A program made the position numbers and the translations under genes. 64,000 nt of DNA from Lithodes maja (taxonomy: Eukaryota > Arthropoda > Malacostraca > Decapoda > Lithodidae), in NCBI GenBank assembly GCA_037953745.1, contig JBAKBP010004265.1, forward strand, positions 1 through 64,000, written 5' to 3'. The stretch's first letter is position 1, and each line of letters begins with the position of its first letter. Shown piece by piece: positions 49,796 through 60,318 of the stretch. A model generated the notes under the pieces. It saw only the letters and a list, made by a program, of their open reading frames with translations, was not told the origin of the DNA and did no database searches.

Positions 49796-50187
49796 GTGCC
49801 GATGCACCCTATGCGGCTCTGGGGTTTAGCGTTACATACATTGCCGACGCTTATGCTGCGGCTCTGGTGCCCAGTGGGTTAACTCCGGTTTTCCTCAGGG
49901 TTCTGTCCTGTTTCGACTCTCCAGTTCTCTTTCTAATATTCATTATTGATTCTCCTCAACTGTACCTCGAGTCCTATCCACTCATGTGCTGATGACTCTA
50001 CCTTAAACACTATTTGAACAATGGGAGAAAGGAAACGAGAAGAATGGCCATTAAAGAAAACGGAGAGTGAGAAGACGAGAGGAGAGAAAGAAGAGGAGGA
50101 AGAAGAAGCAAACCAACACCAGCACATATCAACACAATATGATTAACCTCCTCGTCACTCAGGCACAAGCGCCATAAGTATCATAAG

Positions 50188-50469
50188 ATGCGTGCACATC
50201 ACAAGACCCATAATACCCTGAAAGCAAAGAAGGAACGCCTCAGCCGTGATGAGTCAAAAGAAGGAAGTGACCCAAACAGTACGATGCCCGCCAAATTCAA
50301 ACTGGAGTGTGAGGCCCTCTCTCACCCCAACAAAGACCACTCAGGCTGTGCTCGCGCTGAGGGGTTCTACCTGACACCCCCCACCTATGTCCCTCTTCCA
50401 TTCAAGCATCTTCCCTGGATCGTCCTCGCAAATGTGCCAGGCGAAATCAAGGAAGGGCAGACTAGGTGA
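50188..50469 (+). CDS. Unrecognised 93-aa ORF
   Basis: An open frame with a charged N-terminus (KAKKERLSRDESKE). It lies between LINE pieces, has no homology I can name and has no associated signals. It may be a chance ORF or part of the retroelement. Confidence 0.15.
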   Translation: MRAHHKTHNTLKAKKERLSRDESKEGSDPNSTMPAKFKLECEALSHPNKDHSGCARAEGFYLTPPTYVPLPFKHLPWIVLANVPGEIKEGQTR

Positions 50470-50705
50470 GGTCGGTGTAGCTGCTACCTCAAGGGGAAAC
50501 GTGTATACCGGCATAGGTCATAGGGTACAGACATCTACTAGCCCAACTCAATCTCCCGGTTCAATTATCGTTATGGTTGTACACTGGTTCAAGTACCTCT
50601 CGATAGCGACTTGGAGCTTCCTAAACTGTTCTAGGCCTCAAGACAGTTATGAGGAATTACGCTTCCTGCGACAATCGATAGTACACAGGTCTTTCTTCTA
50701 TTTAA

Positions 50706-51334
50706 CCCGGGAGCTGCGGGAAGACTCTTAAGAGTTCCCCCGGCGGACTGCGGGAAGACTCTCTGGAGTAAGTAAAATTAAAAATCAACTTTTGAAATCG
50801 AAAAAAAATTATTTTTTTTATTTTTATTTTTTTATTTTTTTATTTTTATTTGTCCCCTGGGCCATGCAAAATCTCAGTCCTCTACCTCCCCTCCTTCCCC
50901 ACTTTCCTCCTATCCCTCAGTTATCACCTATTTTCCCTATTATTCCCTTATTCTGAGGTATATTTTCGTGCTAACATTAGCGAGTTGCAAGCAGGGTGTT
51001 GTCATCACTGATGGCCATCGAGTGCAAGAGAGAGAGAGAGAGTATCGATCGACTGCGTCGCAGTGGCCTTGGGGAAAATTGGCGGGAAGGTAGCTTGCCT
51101 CACCCATACATTATACAACTCGCGGGCTATATCTCCGATTTTGACCATTCAAACGCTGTTTTCACTTGTTTTATTGTTGTTTCAGGTTAATACCTTTATA
51201 ATCAACCCATAATAGGCGCATATGGATAATTATTAATGCTATTAATGGTACAATGAATATTTTAGTGACGGAAACACCTCAAATACGTCAGCACAGGGGG
51301 ACGTTTTCAATTACCCCCGTGCGCACTTCAGAGG
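50706..51334 (-). mobile_element. Family P TTAA-flanked miniature element, copy G
   Basis: A 629-bp copy with TTAA at 50702-50705 and 51335-51338. It reads 22-nt module, TTAA, 30-nt module, body, internal TTAA (51242-51245), 89-nt end. It interrupts the LINE C-terminus at codons Y-L-T (TATTTAACA). This is the clearest full-length copy for defining sub-modules. Confidence 0.88.
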
Positions 51335-51460
51335 TTAACAGCTGAGCTCAGGAACTCTCTCCCAGAATCAGTCATTCCCTCTTCTTATGACTTAAATTGC
51401 TTCAAACTCTGTGTGTCCAGGCATTTTGGCTCGAACGTCCCTTGATTTTGGCCCTGTCAC

Positions 51461-53253
51461 TCTTTCAACTCTGAGGGAGACACTCGCTACAGGCAGTTCT
51501 GCCTTTTGTCTCCCTCACTCACATAGAAAAAAAATTAACGGTCTAGCTCGTTGCATAGATGCTGAGTAAGACTACTACTGCGGCACAAGTTACAGTGGTT
51601 AACTTAACTCGGTCCTTGAGCTTTAACTCGTAAAAGGTGGACAGGTATCCATGTTGCGTTCTAAATTTAAGCCCTGGGTATTTAGCCCAAACCCTACCAC
51701 GAAACCGTTAGGTGGATGGCACACAGGTGTGAACCCCTATCAGATTCGTTAGCCCTCCCTACACTTGGATAGAGGAAGTTGTCCAGGCCTAAGAACTAGT
51801 CCCCTGCTTGAGAGAGGGATTGCTCGGTATATAGGACACAGGTCCGCCTTGCCTTGTAAGTTCTCTTGAGAGGGATTGCTAAGTTTATAGGGCACATGTC
51901 TGCCTTACTTTGCAAATTCTCTAACCTCAGGCTTAGGCCCAGGTGAACAGTAAAACACAGGTCCGTATGCAATCCGAAGCCTGAGTATAGGAGTTGCTAG
52001 ACTACCCGCACACAGGTTAGTGGGTCTAGGAATTTCTCTGAGCCCTCCTCTCTATACCTAGACCTATGTCGAGACCCGCTGGAGGATGCTGCTGGAGAGC
52101 CACCCCACCCAAACGTTGTAGCCACTACAAGGACGAGCCTGAGGACGTTCTGTAGATGTTGGACCACAGCGCCAGAACAAAGTGTTAGCTTGTTGAATTT
52201 TACATACACAGACCTCACTTGTTTGGCCTCTATAGACGAGGATACAAAACACATGATTCAAACAATATAAATTATAATATTGTGCGTAACTCTTAGGAGA
52301 CTACGTAACCTTTATAGCCACTCACACCCCCAGTGCTACACGTAAATTCAACATCAGTGACACAATCTTTCCTCGCCGAGAGACTCGGTGAATATATGCA
52401 TGTATATTTCCGTGCTTAACTCTCGTGAAACGGGGTGTCGTGTGTATATTACCGTAGCGCCTGGCGGGTTTATTTGCTGAAAAATTACCTTCATTTCATG
52501 CTTTTCTTCATGCATAAGCAAGAGCCAGAGCGTAATACAATTATATATCTGGGAAAAGACGATGATAGAGCTTTCCAATGACACCTGAATCATCCCTGCA
52601 TGATATCTGGTTATCTTGCAACGATCATGCAATCGAAGGGCAAAAATCGGTAAAATAGTGGCAGTTTGGCTGTTTTTGGTGTGTGAGAGACAGTACATGA
52701 GTGAGATAGCCAAATCTCGGGCCTGAATGTACGCCGTGTGGCCGTGGCGAACGGTTGGAGTTCCTCCAACTTCTCGCCTCTCGCTCTATAATGTCTATGT
52801 GCAAAGACTCCTAAACGTGCGCTGTTTAGGACAAGGATATCCAATATAAACTCACGTCCTTAAAGAGAAATTCATAATTATTGTGTGTCATTGATATATT
52901 ATTATTTCAAGAAGCAATAACACCTAGTATTAATATTGTGTTGCATCTCAGCTCCGGTGTATATCATTTCATGTCTATGATTATTATGTTGTTTTTGTGT
53001 ATTATTTTGTGTGAACTATTAGCATATAAGCCATACCTTGTTATTGTATCCGAATATAATAACTATAAACTTACTACTGTGTTGTTCTTATGCCTCTGAA
53101 TGTTTGTATGTGTGTTTATGTGTGACTTTATTGCCTACCCAATTGAGATAGGATCCACCTTCACTCAGTAAGCCCAGCAAAAAGCCTTGTATAATAATGC
53201 AGTTGGGTCTGAGAACATGATTAGATTGATATCCAGAATTTGAAAATGGATAT
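51461..53253. other. No gene recognised; possible retroelement flank
   Basis: 51461-51545 finishes the LINE 3' flank. A short duplication (GAGAGGGATTGCT.*AGG.CACA.GTC.GCCTT) occurs at about 51811 and 51870. The remainder, including 52260-53253, shows no motif. Several small ORFs lack features. Confidence 0.45.
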
Positions 53254-53257
53254 TAAC

Positions 53258-53451
53258 CCCTTCTGTACCGGTGACGTCTTTTATAATTTATTTCAGCTAC
53301 ATTTAGACTATTTTATTAAGCTTAGGAAGAATATATGGTAGCTAAAAGGTTTAATTTAGAGAGTCTGTAACCTTTTAACCTAAGAAGTGCGCATGGGGGT
53401 AATTAGAAACGTCCCCCTGTGCTGACGTATTTGAGCTGTTTCCATCACTAA
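53258..53451 (+). repeat. Family R fragment and family P head fragment
   Basis: After TTAA 53254-53257, CCCCTTCTGTACCGGTGACG matches the fragment at about 6719. After TTAA 53375-53378 a family P end (CCTAAGAAGTGCGCATGGGG...) runs to about 53451 (CACTAAAATCACC) and then stops without a TTAA. Confidence 0.6.
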
Positions 53452-53542
53452 AATCACCAAGGGGTGGACCAAAAAAGACAGGGGATCGGACTTTTTAGTC
53501 TGATCTTAAATCAAAGAACCTGATTAGTGAGGCAGCTCTTAA

Positions 53543-54141
53543 CCTCTCCGCTGTATACCCCCTATAGTATACAGCCACCCCTGTGCGTAAGTATTTAGAT
53601 GGTTTCCTTCACTCAAATCGTCATCGTACCATAAATATCATTAATACTTAACCATATGCGCCTATTTTACGTTGATTATAAAGGTATTAACCTGTTACAA
53701 CAATAAAACAAGTGGAAACGGCGTTTGGCTGGTCAAAATCGGTAACAGAGGCCGGGAGTTGTAATCATCGAGTGTGAGCCAGCCTCCCACTCCTCCACTC
53801 CTCCCCACGTCTGGAGAGACACTTGCGCGATACTCTCTCTCTCTCGCTCTTTCCCACGCTTGATAACACAGATGACCACGCCCTGCTAGCAACTCGCTAA
53901 TGTTAGCACGAAAATATACCTAAGAATAAGGGAATAACAGGGAGAATAGGTAATAATTGAAGGGGGGGGGGGGGGGGGAAGGAGGGGATGTGGAGGAGTG
54001 ATATTTGACATATGCCAAGCGGCAATAAAAAAAAAATTGATACTGGGCTGGTTTAAATGTTTTTTTTTTAGGCCTTGGATTATATAAGGAGTTCCGCAGC
54101 GCACCGGTACACCTTATATAAGTAGATCTGCACTTGCTGGG
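53543..54141 (+). mobile_element. Diverged TTAA-flanked element of the family P group
   Basis: TTAA at 53539-53542 and 54142-54145. The internal word order follows family P (AATAGGCG-type word as CATATGCGCCTATTTTACG, then CAACAATAAAACAAGTGG, CTCTCTC, GCTAATGTTAGCACG, AGGGAATAACAGGGAGAATAGG). The ends differ: CCTCTCCGCTGTATACCC on the left, and CCCAGCAAGTGCAGATC read inward from the right. It is an older sister subfamily. Confidence 0.8.
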
Positions 54142-54236
54142 TTAACAGGGCTGCCTGCCACCATTAGGACGTGAGACCAGAACCGCATTTTGTGTGGAGC
54201 ACTCGGTCTTTAAATTTGTGTATGTAATCCAGTTGT

Positions 54237-54310
54237 TGTTGTGGTTCCCCAGACTTTCTGGCCGAACAGTCCCGAGTCCGGAACCGAAGCCATCCAGATG
54301 CTCGGGCCCG
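54237..54310 (-). mobile_element. 3'-end fragment of the 34.4-38.3 kb LINE family
   Basis: GTTGTTGTTGTGGTTCCCC followed by CTGGCCGAACAG and CCCGAGTCC matches the 3' end of the LINE at 34360-34410. It is cut off by family P copy H at TTAA 54311-54314. Confidence 0.7.
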
Positions 54311-54314
54311 TTAA

Positions 54315-54795
54315 CCTCTGAAGTGCGCACGGGGGTAAATGAAAACGTCCCCCTGTGCTGACGTATTTGAGGTTTTTCGTCACTAAAATATTCATTGTAC
54401 CATTAATAGCATTAATAATTATCCATATGCGCCTATTATGGGTTGATTATAAAGGTATTAACCTGAAACAACAATAAAACGAGTGAAAACAGCGTTTGGA
54501 TGGTCAAAATCGGAGATATAGCCCGCGAGTTGTATAATCTATGGGTGAGGCAAACTCCTTTCCCGCCAATTTCCCCCAAGGCCACTGAGACACAGTCGAT
54601 CGATACTCTCTCTCTCTCTCTTGCACTCGATGGCCATCAGTGATGACAACACCCTGCTTGCAACTCGCTAATGTTAGCACGAAAATATACCTCAGAATAA
54701 GGGAATAATAGGGAAAATAGGTGATAACTGAGGAATAGGAGGAAAGTGGGGAAGGAGGGGAGGTAGAGGACTGAGATTTTGCATGGCCCAGGGGC

Positions 54796-54830
<35 letters not shown>

Positions 54831-54942
54831 AAAAATAATTTTTTTTTCGATGTAAAAAGTTGATTTTTAGTTTTACTTACTCCAGAGAGTCTTCCCGCAG
54901 TCCGCCGGCCGAACTCTAAAGAGTCTTCCCGCAGTTCCCGGG
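54315..54942 (+). mobile_element. Family P TTAA-flanked miniature element, copy H
   Basis: A 628-bp full copy flanked by TTAA 54311-54314 and 54943-54946. The internal A-rich tract is about 30-40 bases. The right end has the 30-nt module, TAAA in place of TTAA, then the 22-nt module. Confidence 0.87.
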
Positions 54943-54946
54943 TTAA

Positions 54947-56377
54947 GTGGCCAGGGTGAGATGAAATCTGTCTCTGAGAGTGCATCAAGGGAGGGGATCA
55001 TAAGCCCTGGTCCAATGCCCCCTTTGCAGTGCCACGCAATCGGACTATCTCGCCAACACCGAGAAGGAAAAGTAGTACAGGCAAAGAGACAGATAGAAAT
55101 GGCTGAGGTTGGGTAAAGGATGCCAAACCTCACTCTGGATAAGACCAGCCCTCACCCTGGTTCTCAGCATAAATAAGGTAACACTAGTTCGAATCTTTGA
55201 GCCTTTAAAGCACAGTTCTGAAGCAATTGGGCTATAATATAATATTGGGCTATAATATAATATTGGGCTATAATATAATATTGGGCTATAATATAATATT
55301 GGGCTATAATATAATATACATTCATATTTTCATGTGATATGGTACTGATTCAAATGGGTCCATCACCATTTATGCTCTTGACTGTACTGTGATATTTGGA
55401 AGTGACCCATAATGCTATAATTCAGAGATGGCTTTCATAACATGAATGAAATTGCCTAAACCCTGTGTCAGCTAACCTGGCAAGAATCCTGACCCCTTAA
55501 CAGCTAATAGCTTAAAAATAATGAAGACAATCGAGCTGGTATTCATATTATTTTGTAAGGGTAAACCAGTAACTAAATGTGTGAAATTACAGCCTGTTTG
55601 CTATAGCCGTTTATGAGATATAAAGCAGGTATGGATCAGAATTATTGCCAAGTTCGCTGACACCGGGTATAGTCAAGAAAAAGGTTATTGTTCTTCCAGC
55701 ATGTAATTATTTATTTTGTTACAGGTCCACAACAACAATGAAGCATCATCAAGAAGCAGCAAGTGTGTGGCTGTCAACAAAACCTGTACCATCATTACCC
55801 AGCCCACGTTAATTAGTTATGATTAATGCAGTACACATATTACCATTCACATACTACAGTCAACTTTTAAAGCCAGTAATTCACTAGAACCTCAGAAATA
55901 TCGGTATTTTATTCCATTGTGCTGGATGCAGTATCTCGAAATAGGTATATATATTCTCTTAACCGTGTCAGCCCCTGGAGGTATCTGGAGGCACATGTTG
56001 AAGCACCTGACCAGACATTGCTGAAATGTTGCCAACTTTCACTGAATATTTTGTTGAATTCTGAGGAATATTATTTATTCCCATGAGAAACTGAACAAGA
56101 GATCTGTCCAATAGAGGAATTTGAATAGGAGTCTAGAGTAAAAAATATGCTTGTCACCTACATCATCAAAGTTTCGTACATACAGTAGTGAACATAAAGG
56201 TTTATAGATAAGTCTCTTGGTGGCTGTTAACATAAAATACAAGTAGGTTTGGACCGAACAAAAATGGAGAGCTTTATAATATTCAGCACTATTTAATGAG
56301 TATCAATCTTCTCTGTACAAACATTATTTGTAATAAATGTGTTTCTCTTTTTAACTTAAGAGAGTCAGACTTTTATA
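54947..56377. other. Upstream region of the zinc-finger gene
   Basis: No coding sequence. It contains five perfect 18-bp tandem copies at 55227-55316. Pyrimidine-rich tracts ending in AG occur at about 55710-55724 (TTATTTTGTTACAG) and 56341-56360 (TTTCTCTTTTTAACTTAAG), the latter 17 bases before the start codon. Either could be a 3' splice site of a 5' untranslated exon; that is inference. Confidence 0.4.
55227..55316. repeat. Five perfect 18-bp tandem repeats
   Basis: TTGGGCTATAATATAATA is repeated head to tail at 55227, 55245, 55263, 55281 and 55299. Confidence 0.95.
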
Positions 56378-59300
56378 ATGGATCCAAGATCAGGTGTCCC
56401 GGACTTTTATGGTCATGAACATTTTGGGGCCTATATGTATCTACTACAGCACCACTATGGCCAGAATGAGAGACATACTGCTGGTTATGGTAATAATGGG
56501 AGTCATATTGCTGGATATGATAACAATGTGAGACATACTGCTGGTTATGATAACATTTGGAGCCATACTGTTGGATATGGCAACAATGAGAGACGTACTG
56601 CTGGTTATGACAACAATGTGAGACCTACTGCTGGTTATGACAACAATTTGAAACCTACTTTTGGTTATGACAACAATGAGAGACCTGCTAGTTATGACAA
56701 CAATTTGAGGCCTACTTTTGGTTATGACCACAATGAGAGACCTGCTAGTTATGACAACAATTTGGGACCTGTTGGTTATGACAACAATGAGAGACCTGCT
56801 AGTTATGACAACAATTTGAGACCTACTGCTAGTTATTGCAACAATTTAAGACCTACTGTTGGTTATGACAACAATGTTAGACCTAGTTATGATAACAATT
56901 TGAGACCTACTGCTAATGTTGACAACAATGAGAGATCTGCTGGTTTTGACAACAATAAGAGATCACCTGCTGGTTATGACAACAATGAGAGATGTACTGC
57001 TGGTTTTGATAACAATGAGAGATCTGCTGGTTATGACAACAATGTGAGACATACTGCTGGTTTTGATAACAATGAGAGACGTTCTACTGATAATGATAAT
57101 GAGAGATGTACTGCTAGTTATGATTATATGATGCATAATGCAGGTTATGAAAAAAATGTAGACTCCGAATCTTCATGGAGATATGCAGAGAGAGAAGTGG
57201 TTCAGTGTGAGGTGAACCCCCAGGAAGCTAGTTTTACTGACAGGGTTGGTACTAGCAGTGAAGGAGCCACCCCAAAGTATGAGTTCCCGCCAACACCAGT
57301 TAAGAGGTACCCTTGTGCCGTGTGTAGGAAGTCATTCAAGAGTGAGAGCAATCTTACTCGACACTCTGCAGTTCATACAAACTCAAAGAACTATGTTTGT
57401 GATGTCTGTGGGCAACGCTATGCTCATAAGAGTGGCCTCACAAGACACGCGCAGATACATACTGGGCCAGTGGTCTACAAGTGTGAGGTGTGTGAGCTAG
57501 AGTTTTCTCTAAAGAGAGACCTCAGAAGTCATTCACCAATTCATCAAGGGGAGAATAAATCCATCCATAAATGTGAGGTGTGTGGGAAAGTGTTTTCTCA
57601 TAAGGGTAACCTGAAGACGCACTCATTAGTTCATTCGGGAGTAAAAAAACACAAGTGTGATGTGTGTGGGAAACAATTTTCTCAACAGGGTAGCCTCAAA
57701 TTACATTCATTAGTTCATTCTAAGGAGAAAAAGTACAAATGTCTGATGTGTGAAAAAGAGTTTACTCAGAAGGGTGGCCTCAACACACATTACTTAATTC
57801 ATGCAGGGATAAAGAACTACAAATGTAAAGTCTGTGGGAAACTGTTTACTCAGAAAAGTAATCTCGAAACACATGCATTGACCCATGGAGAATATGAATG
57901 TAGTAAATGTGGTGAAGTTTTCTCAAAAAAGAGTAAACTGAAAAGTCATATTGCCACGGATCACACTGAATCTGACTCTGATTGCTCCGATTTTGAGAAA
58001 TGGGTTGATCCTGATAAAGTAGTTGAAAATGATAAAGAGAAACATACTGTTGATAATGACAACAATGAGAGACATACTGCTGGTTATGACAACAATGAGA
58101 GACATACTGCTGGTTATGACAACAATGAGAGACATACTGCTGGTTATGACAACAATGAGAGACATACTGCTGGTTATGACAACAATGAGAGACATACTGC
58201 TAGTTATAACGACAATGAGAGACATACTGCTAGTTATGACAACAGTGAGAGACATACTGCTGGTTATGACAACAATGAGAGACATACTGCTGGTTATGAC
58301 AACAATGAGAGACATACTGCTGGTTATGATAACAATGTGAGACGTACTGCCGTTTATGATAACATTTGGAGCCATACTGCTGGATTTGATAACTATTTGA
58401 GACTTTCTGCTGGTTTTGATAATGTAAGATGTATTGCTGGTTATGAAAACAATGTAAACTCTGAACCTTCATGGAGATATGCAGAGAGAGAAATGGTTCA
58501 ATGTGAGGTGAACCCTCAGGAAACTACTTTTACTGACAGAGCTGCTACCAACAAGGAGGGAGCTACCTCAAAGTCTGATGCCGCGACAACACCAGTTAAG
58601 AGGTATCCTTGTGCCTTGTGTAGTAAGTCATTTTATAGTTTCAGCAATCTTACTCAACACTCTGCAGTTCATTCAAATGCAAAGAACTATACTTGTGATG
58701 TCTGTGGGAAACTTTATGCTCATAAGAGGGGTCTCACAAGACACACACTAGTTCATACTGGGCCAGTGGTCTACAAGTGTGAGGTGTGTTGGCAACAGTT
58801 TTCTCTACAGAGAGACCTTAAAATCCATTCATCGCTTCATCTTGGAATGAATCCATTCATCTATAAATGTGAGGTGTGTGGGAAAGAGTTTTCCCATAAG
58901 GGTAACTTGACTAGTCACTCATTAGTTCATTCGGGAGTAAAAAACCACAAGTGTGATGTGTGTGGGAAACAGTTTTCTCTAAAGAGTAACCTCAAATTAC
59001 ATTCATTAGTTCATTCAGGTGTTAAAAATCACAGGTGTGATGTGTGTGGGAAACACTTTTCTCAAAAGGGTAACCTCAAATTACATTTAATACGTCATTC
59101 AGGCTTAAAGGATCACAAATGTGATGTGTGTGGGAAACAGTTTTATCATAAGGCTGGCCTTGAAGAACATTCATTAATTCATTCAGTGGAAAAGAAATAC
59201 AAATGTGAGGTGTGTGAGAAAGAGTTTGCTCAAAAGCGTAACCTCAACAAACATGTATTAATTCATTCTACGGAGAAAAACTACGAGTGTCAGGTGTGTG

Positions 59301-59968
59301 AGAAAGCGTTTACTCGGAAGGATGGCCTCGACAAACATATGACTGTTAATCCTATGGACAAAAACTACAAGTGTCAGATGTGTGAGAAAGAGTTTGCTAG
59401 GAAGGATGGCCTCAACGCCCATTTATTAATTCATTCAGGAGTAAAGAGCTACAAGTGTCAGGTGTGTGATAAAGAGTTTATTCGGAAGGATGGCCTCGAC
59501 AATCATTTATTAATTCATTCAGAAGTAAAGAAATACAAGTGTCAGGTGTGTGAGAAAGAGTTTACTCGGAAGGATCACCTCAACAATCATTTATTAAAGC
59601 ATAAAGAAGTAAAGAAGTACAAGTGTCAGGTGTGTGAGAAAAAGTTTATTCAGAAGGATCACCTCAACAAACATTTATTAAAACATTTAAAAGTAAAGAA
59701 GTACAAGTGTCAGGTGTGTGAGAAAAAATTTACTCGGAAGGTTCACCTCAACAAACATTTATTAAAGCATTCAGTAGTAAATAAGTACAAGTGTCATCTG
59801 TGTGAGAGCGAGTTTACCCGGAAAGTTCACCTTAACAAACATTTATTAAAACATTCAGAAGTAAAGAACTACAAGTGTCAGGTCTGTGAGAAAGAGTTTA
59901 CTCAGAAGGATCACCTCGACGAACATGTATTAAAATATTCAGGAGTGGATCACGATGTCTCTGACTGA
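56378..59968 (+). CDS. C2H2 zinc-finger protein, 1,196 aa, with two internal decapeptide-repeat arrays
   Basis: Probably a nuclear DNA-binding regulator. Residues 29-258 are imperfect repeats of about 10 residues around AGYDNNERHT. 311-529 hold eight C2H2 fingers (first YPCAVC; last with a longer H-x4-H spacing). 555-690 is a second, much more uniform decapeptide array. 743-1187 hold sixteen finger units; the ninth has Asn for the last His, and the sixteenth has Tyr for it. Both halves share SWRYAERE.VQCEVNPQE before the fingers, so the gene arose by internal duplication. Fingers 12-16 have nearly the same recognition helices (KDHLN, KVHLN). The CDS is a single exon; ATG 56378 is the first in frame. 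No KRAB, SCAN, BTB or ZAD domain is visible. Confidence 0.92.
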   Translation: MDPRSGVPDFYGHEHFGAYMYLLQHHYGQNERHTAGYGNNGSHIAGYDNNVRHTAGYDNIWSHTVGYGNNERRTAGYDNNVRPTAGYDNNLKPTFGYDNNERPASYDNNLRPTFGYDHNERPASYDNNLGPVGYDNNERPASYDNNLRPTASYCNNLRPTVGYDNNVRPSYDNNLRPTANVDNNERSAGFDNNKRSPAGYDNNERCTAGFDNNERSAGYDNNVRHTAGFDNNERRSTDNDNERCTASYDYMMHNAGYEKNVDSESSWRYAEREVVQCEVNPQEASFTDRVGTSSEGATPKYEFPPTPVKRYPCAVCRKSFKSESNLTRHSAVHTNSKNYVCDVCGQRYAHKSGLTRHAQIHTGPVVYKCEVCELEFSLKRDLRSHSPIHQGENKSIHKCEVCGKVFSHKGNLKTHSLVHSGVKKHKCDVCGKQFSQQGSLKLHSLVHSKEKKYKCLMCEKEFTQKGGLNTHYLIHAGIKNYKCKVCGKLFTQKSNLETHALTHGEYECSKCGEVFSKKSKLKSHIATDHTESDSDCSDFEKWVDPDKVVENDKEKHTVDNDNNERHTAGYDNNERHTAGYDNNERHTAGYDNNERHTAGYDNNERHTASYNDNERHTASYDNSERHTAGYDNNERHTAGYDNNERHTAGYDNNVRRTAVYDNIWSHTAGFDNYLRLSAGFDNVRCIAGYENNVNSEPSWRYAEREMVQCEVNPQETTFTDRAATNKEGATSKSDAATTPVKRYPCALCSKSFYSFSNLTQHSAVHSNAKNYTCDVCGKLYAHKRGLTRHTLVHTGPVVYKCEVCWQQFSLQRDLKIHSSLHLGMNPFIYKCEVCGKEFSHKGNLTSHSLVHSGVKNHKCDVCGKQFSLKSNLKLHSLVHSGVKNHRCDVCGKHFSQKGNLKLHLIRHSGLKDHKCDVCGKQFYHKAGLEEHSLIHSVEKKYKCEVCEKEFAQKRNLNKHVLIHSTEKNYECQVCEKAFTRKDGLDKHMTVNPMDKNYKCQMCEKEFARKDGLNAHLLIHSGVKSYKCQVCDKEFIRKDGLDNHLLIHSEVKKYKCQVCEKEFTRKDHLNNHLLKHKEVKKYKCQVCEKKFIQKDHLNKHLLKHLKVKKYKCQVCEKKFTRKVHLNKHLLKHSVVNKYKCHLCESEFTRKVHLNKHLLKHSEVKNYKCQVCEKEFTQKDHLDEHVLKYSGVDHDVSD
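58041..58350 (+). repeat. Coding 30-bp tandem repeat, about ten units
   Basis: Units of 30 bp (GAGACATACTGCTGGTTATG, then ACAACAAT) run nearly identical across 58060-58340. They lie in frame with the zinc-finger CDS, so a change in unit number alters the protein by 10 residues at a time. Confidence 0.92.
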
Positions 59969-60314
59969 ACTTTTTTATTTTGTGAAATGGGTCGATCCTG
60001 AAGAAGTAGCTATGTAGTGGTTCTGACAGGTTGGTATTGGTCATGACAGGTAGCTACAGTAATGGTTCTGACAAGTATGTATTGGTTCTGCCAAGTAGCC
60101 ACATAGTGGTTCTGACAAGTATGTATTGATCCTTACAAATAGCTACAGTAATGATTCTTACAAGTATCTAATAGTCCTGACAAGTATGGTTCTTCCTGGG
60201 TTACCTTGTTGCCACAGGGAATCCTTTATGGTAAACCTGTAGACTCCAAGAGGCCAGCCACAACCAGGGGGTGTTTCCAGAGTTCCTTCAGTGTCCAGCC
60301 TCTTGGAAGTTAGA
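59969..60314 (+). other. 3' flank of the zinc-finger gene
   Basis: Loose repeats of GGTTCTGACAAGTATGTATT and AGTAGCTAC occur at about 60005-60190. I see no clear AATAAA before the TTAA element starts at 60319, so the transcript end is not located. Confidence 0.45.
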
Positions 60315-60318
60315 TTAA

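Larger units (their letters stand above)
48533..49878 (-). mobile_element. 1,346-bp TTAA insertion related to family S, with a possible transposase remnant
   Basis: The right border is TTAA 49879-49882. At the left border the target has become CTAA (48530-48532). Restoring one TTAA joins LINE codons into HQLNSGFPQG. Read from the right, the element starts CCCACTGGGCACCAGAGCC and then GCGTCGGCAATGT, like the left end of 33654-34321. Near its other end GACCGAAGTGAG resembles 34077-34088. An imperfect ~165-bp tandem duplication lies at about 49500-49795. Confidence 0.7.
47960..51460 (+). pseudogene. LINE ORF2 pseudogene split by two TTAA insertions
   Basis: Three parts belong to one broken ORF2. 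47960-48530 has RT start motifs (SNYHPIILIS) and TLDISKTFDRVWYKSPISKLPYFGFYPS. 49883-50020 continues with NSGFPQGSV and a degraded YADD region. 50600-50701 with 51339-51450 gives the C-terminal end, FFYLTAELRNSLPESVIPSSYDL. The first gap is filled by the 48533-49878 insertion and the last by family P copy G. The family resembles the minus-strand remnant at 3063-4740. Stops and frameshifts are numerous. Confidence 0.7.

Noticed and set aside
57923..58375. 150-aa antisense ORF opposite the zinc-finger gene's repeat array
   Set aside because: It is a periodic shadow of the 30-bp coding repeat (SSMSLIVVIT pattern), with no independent support.
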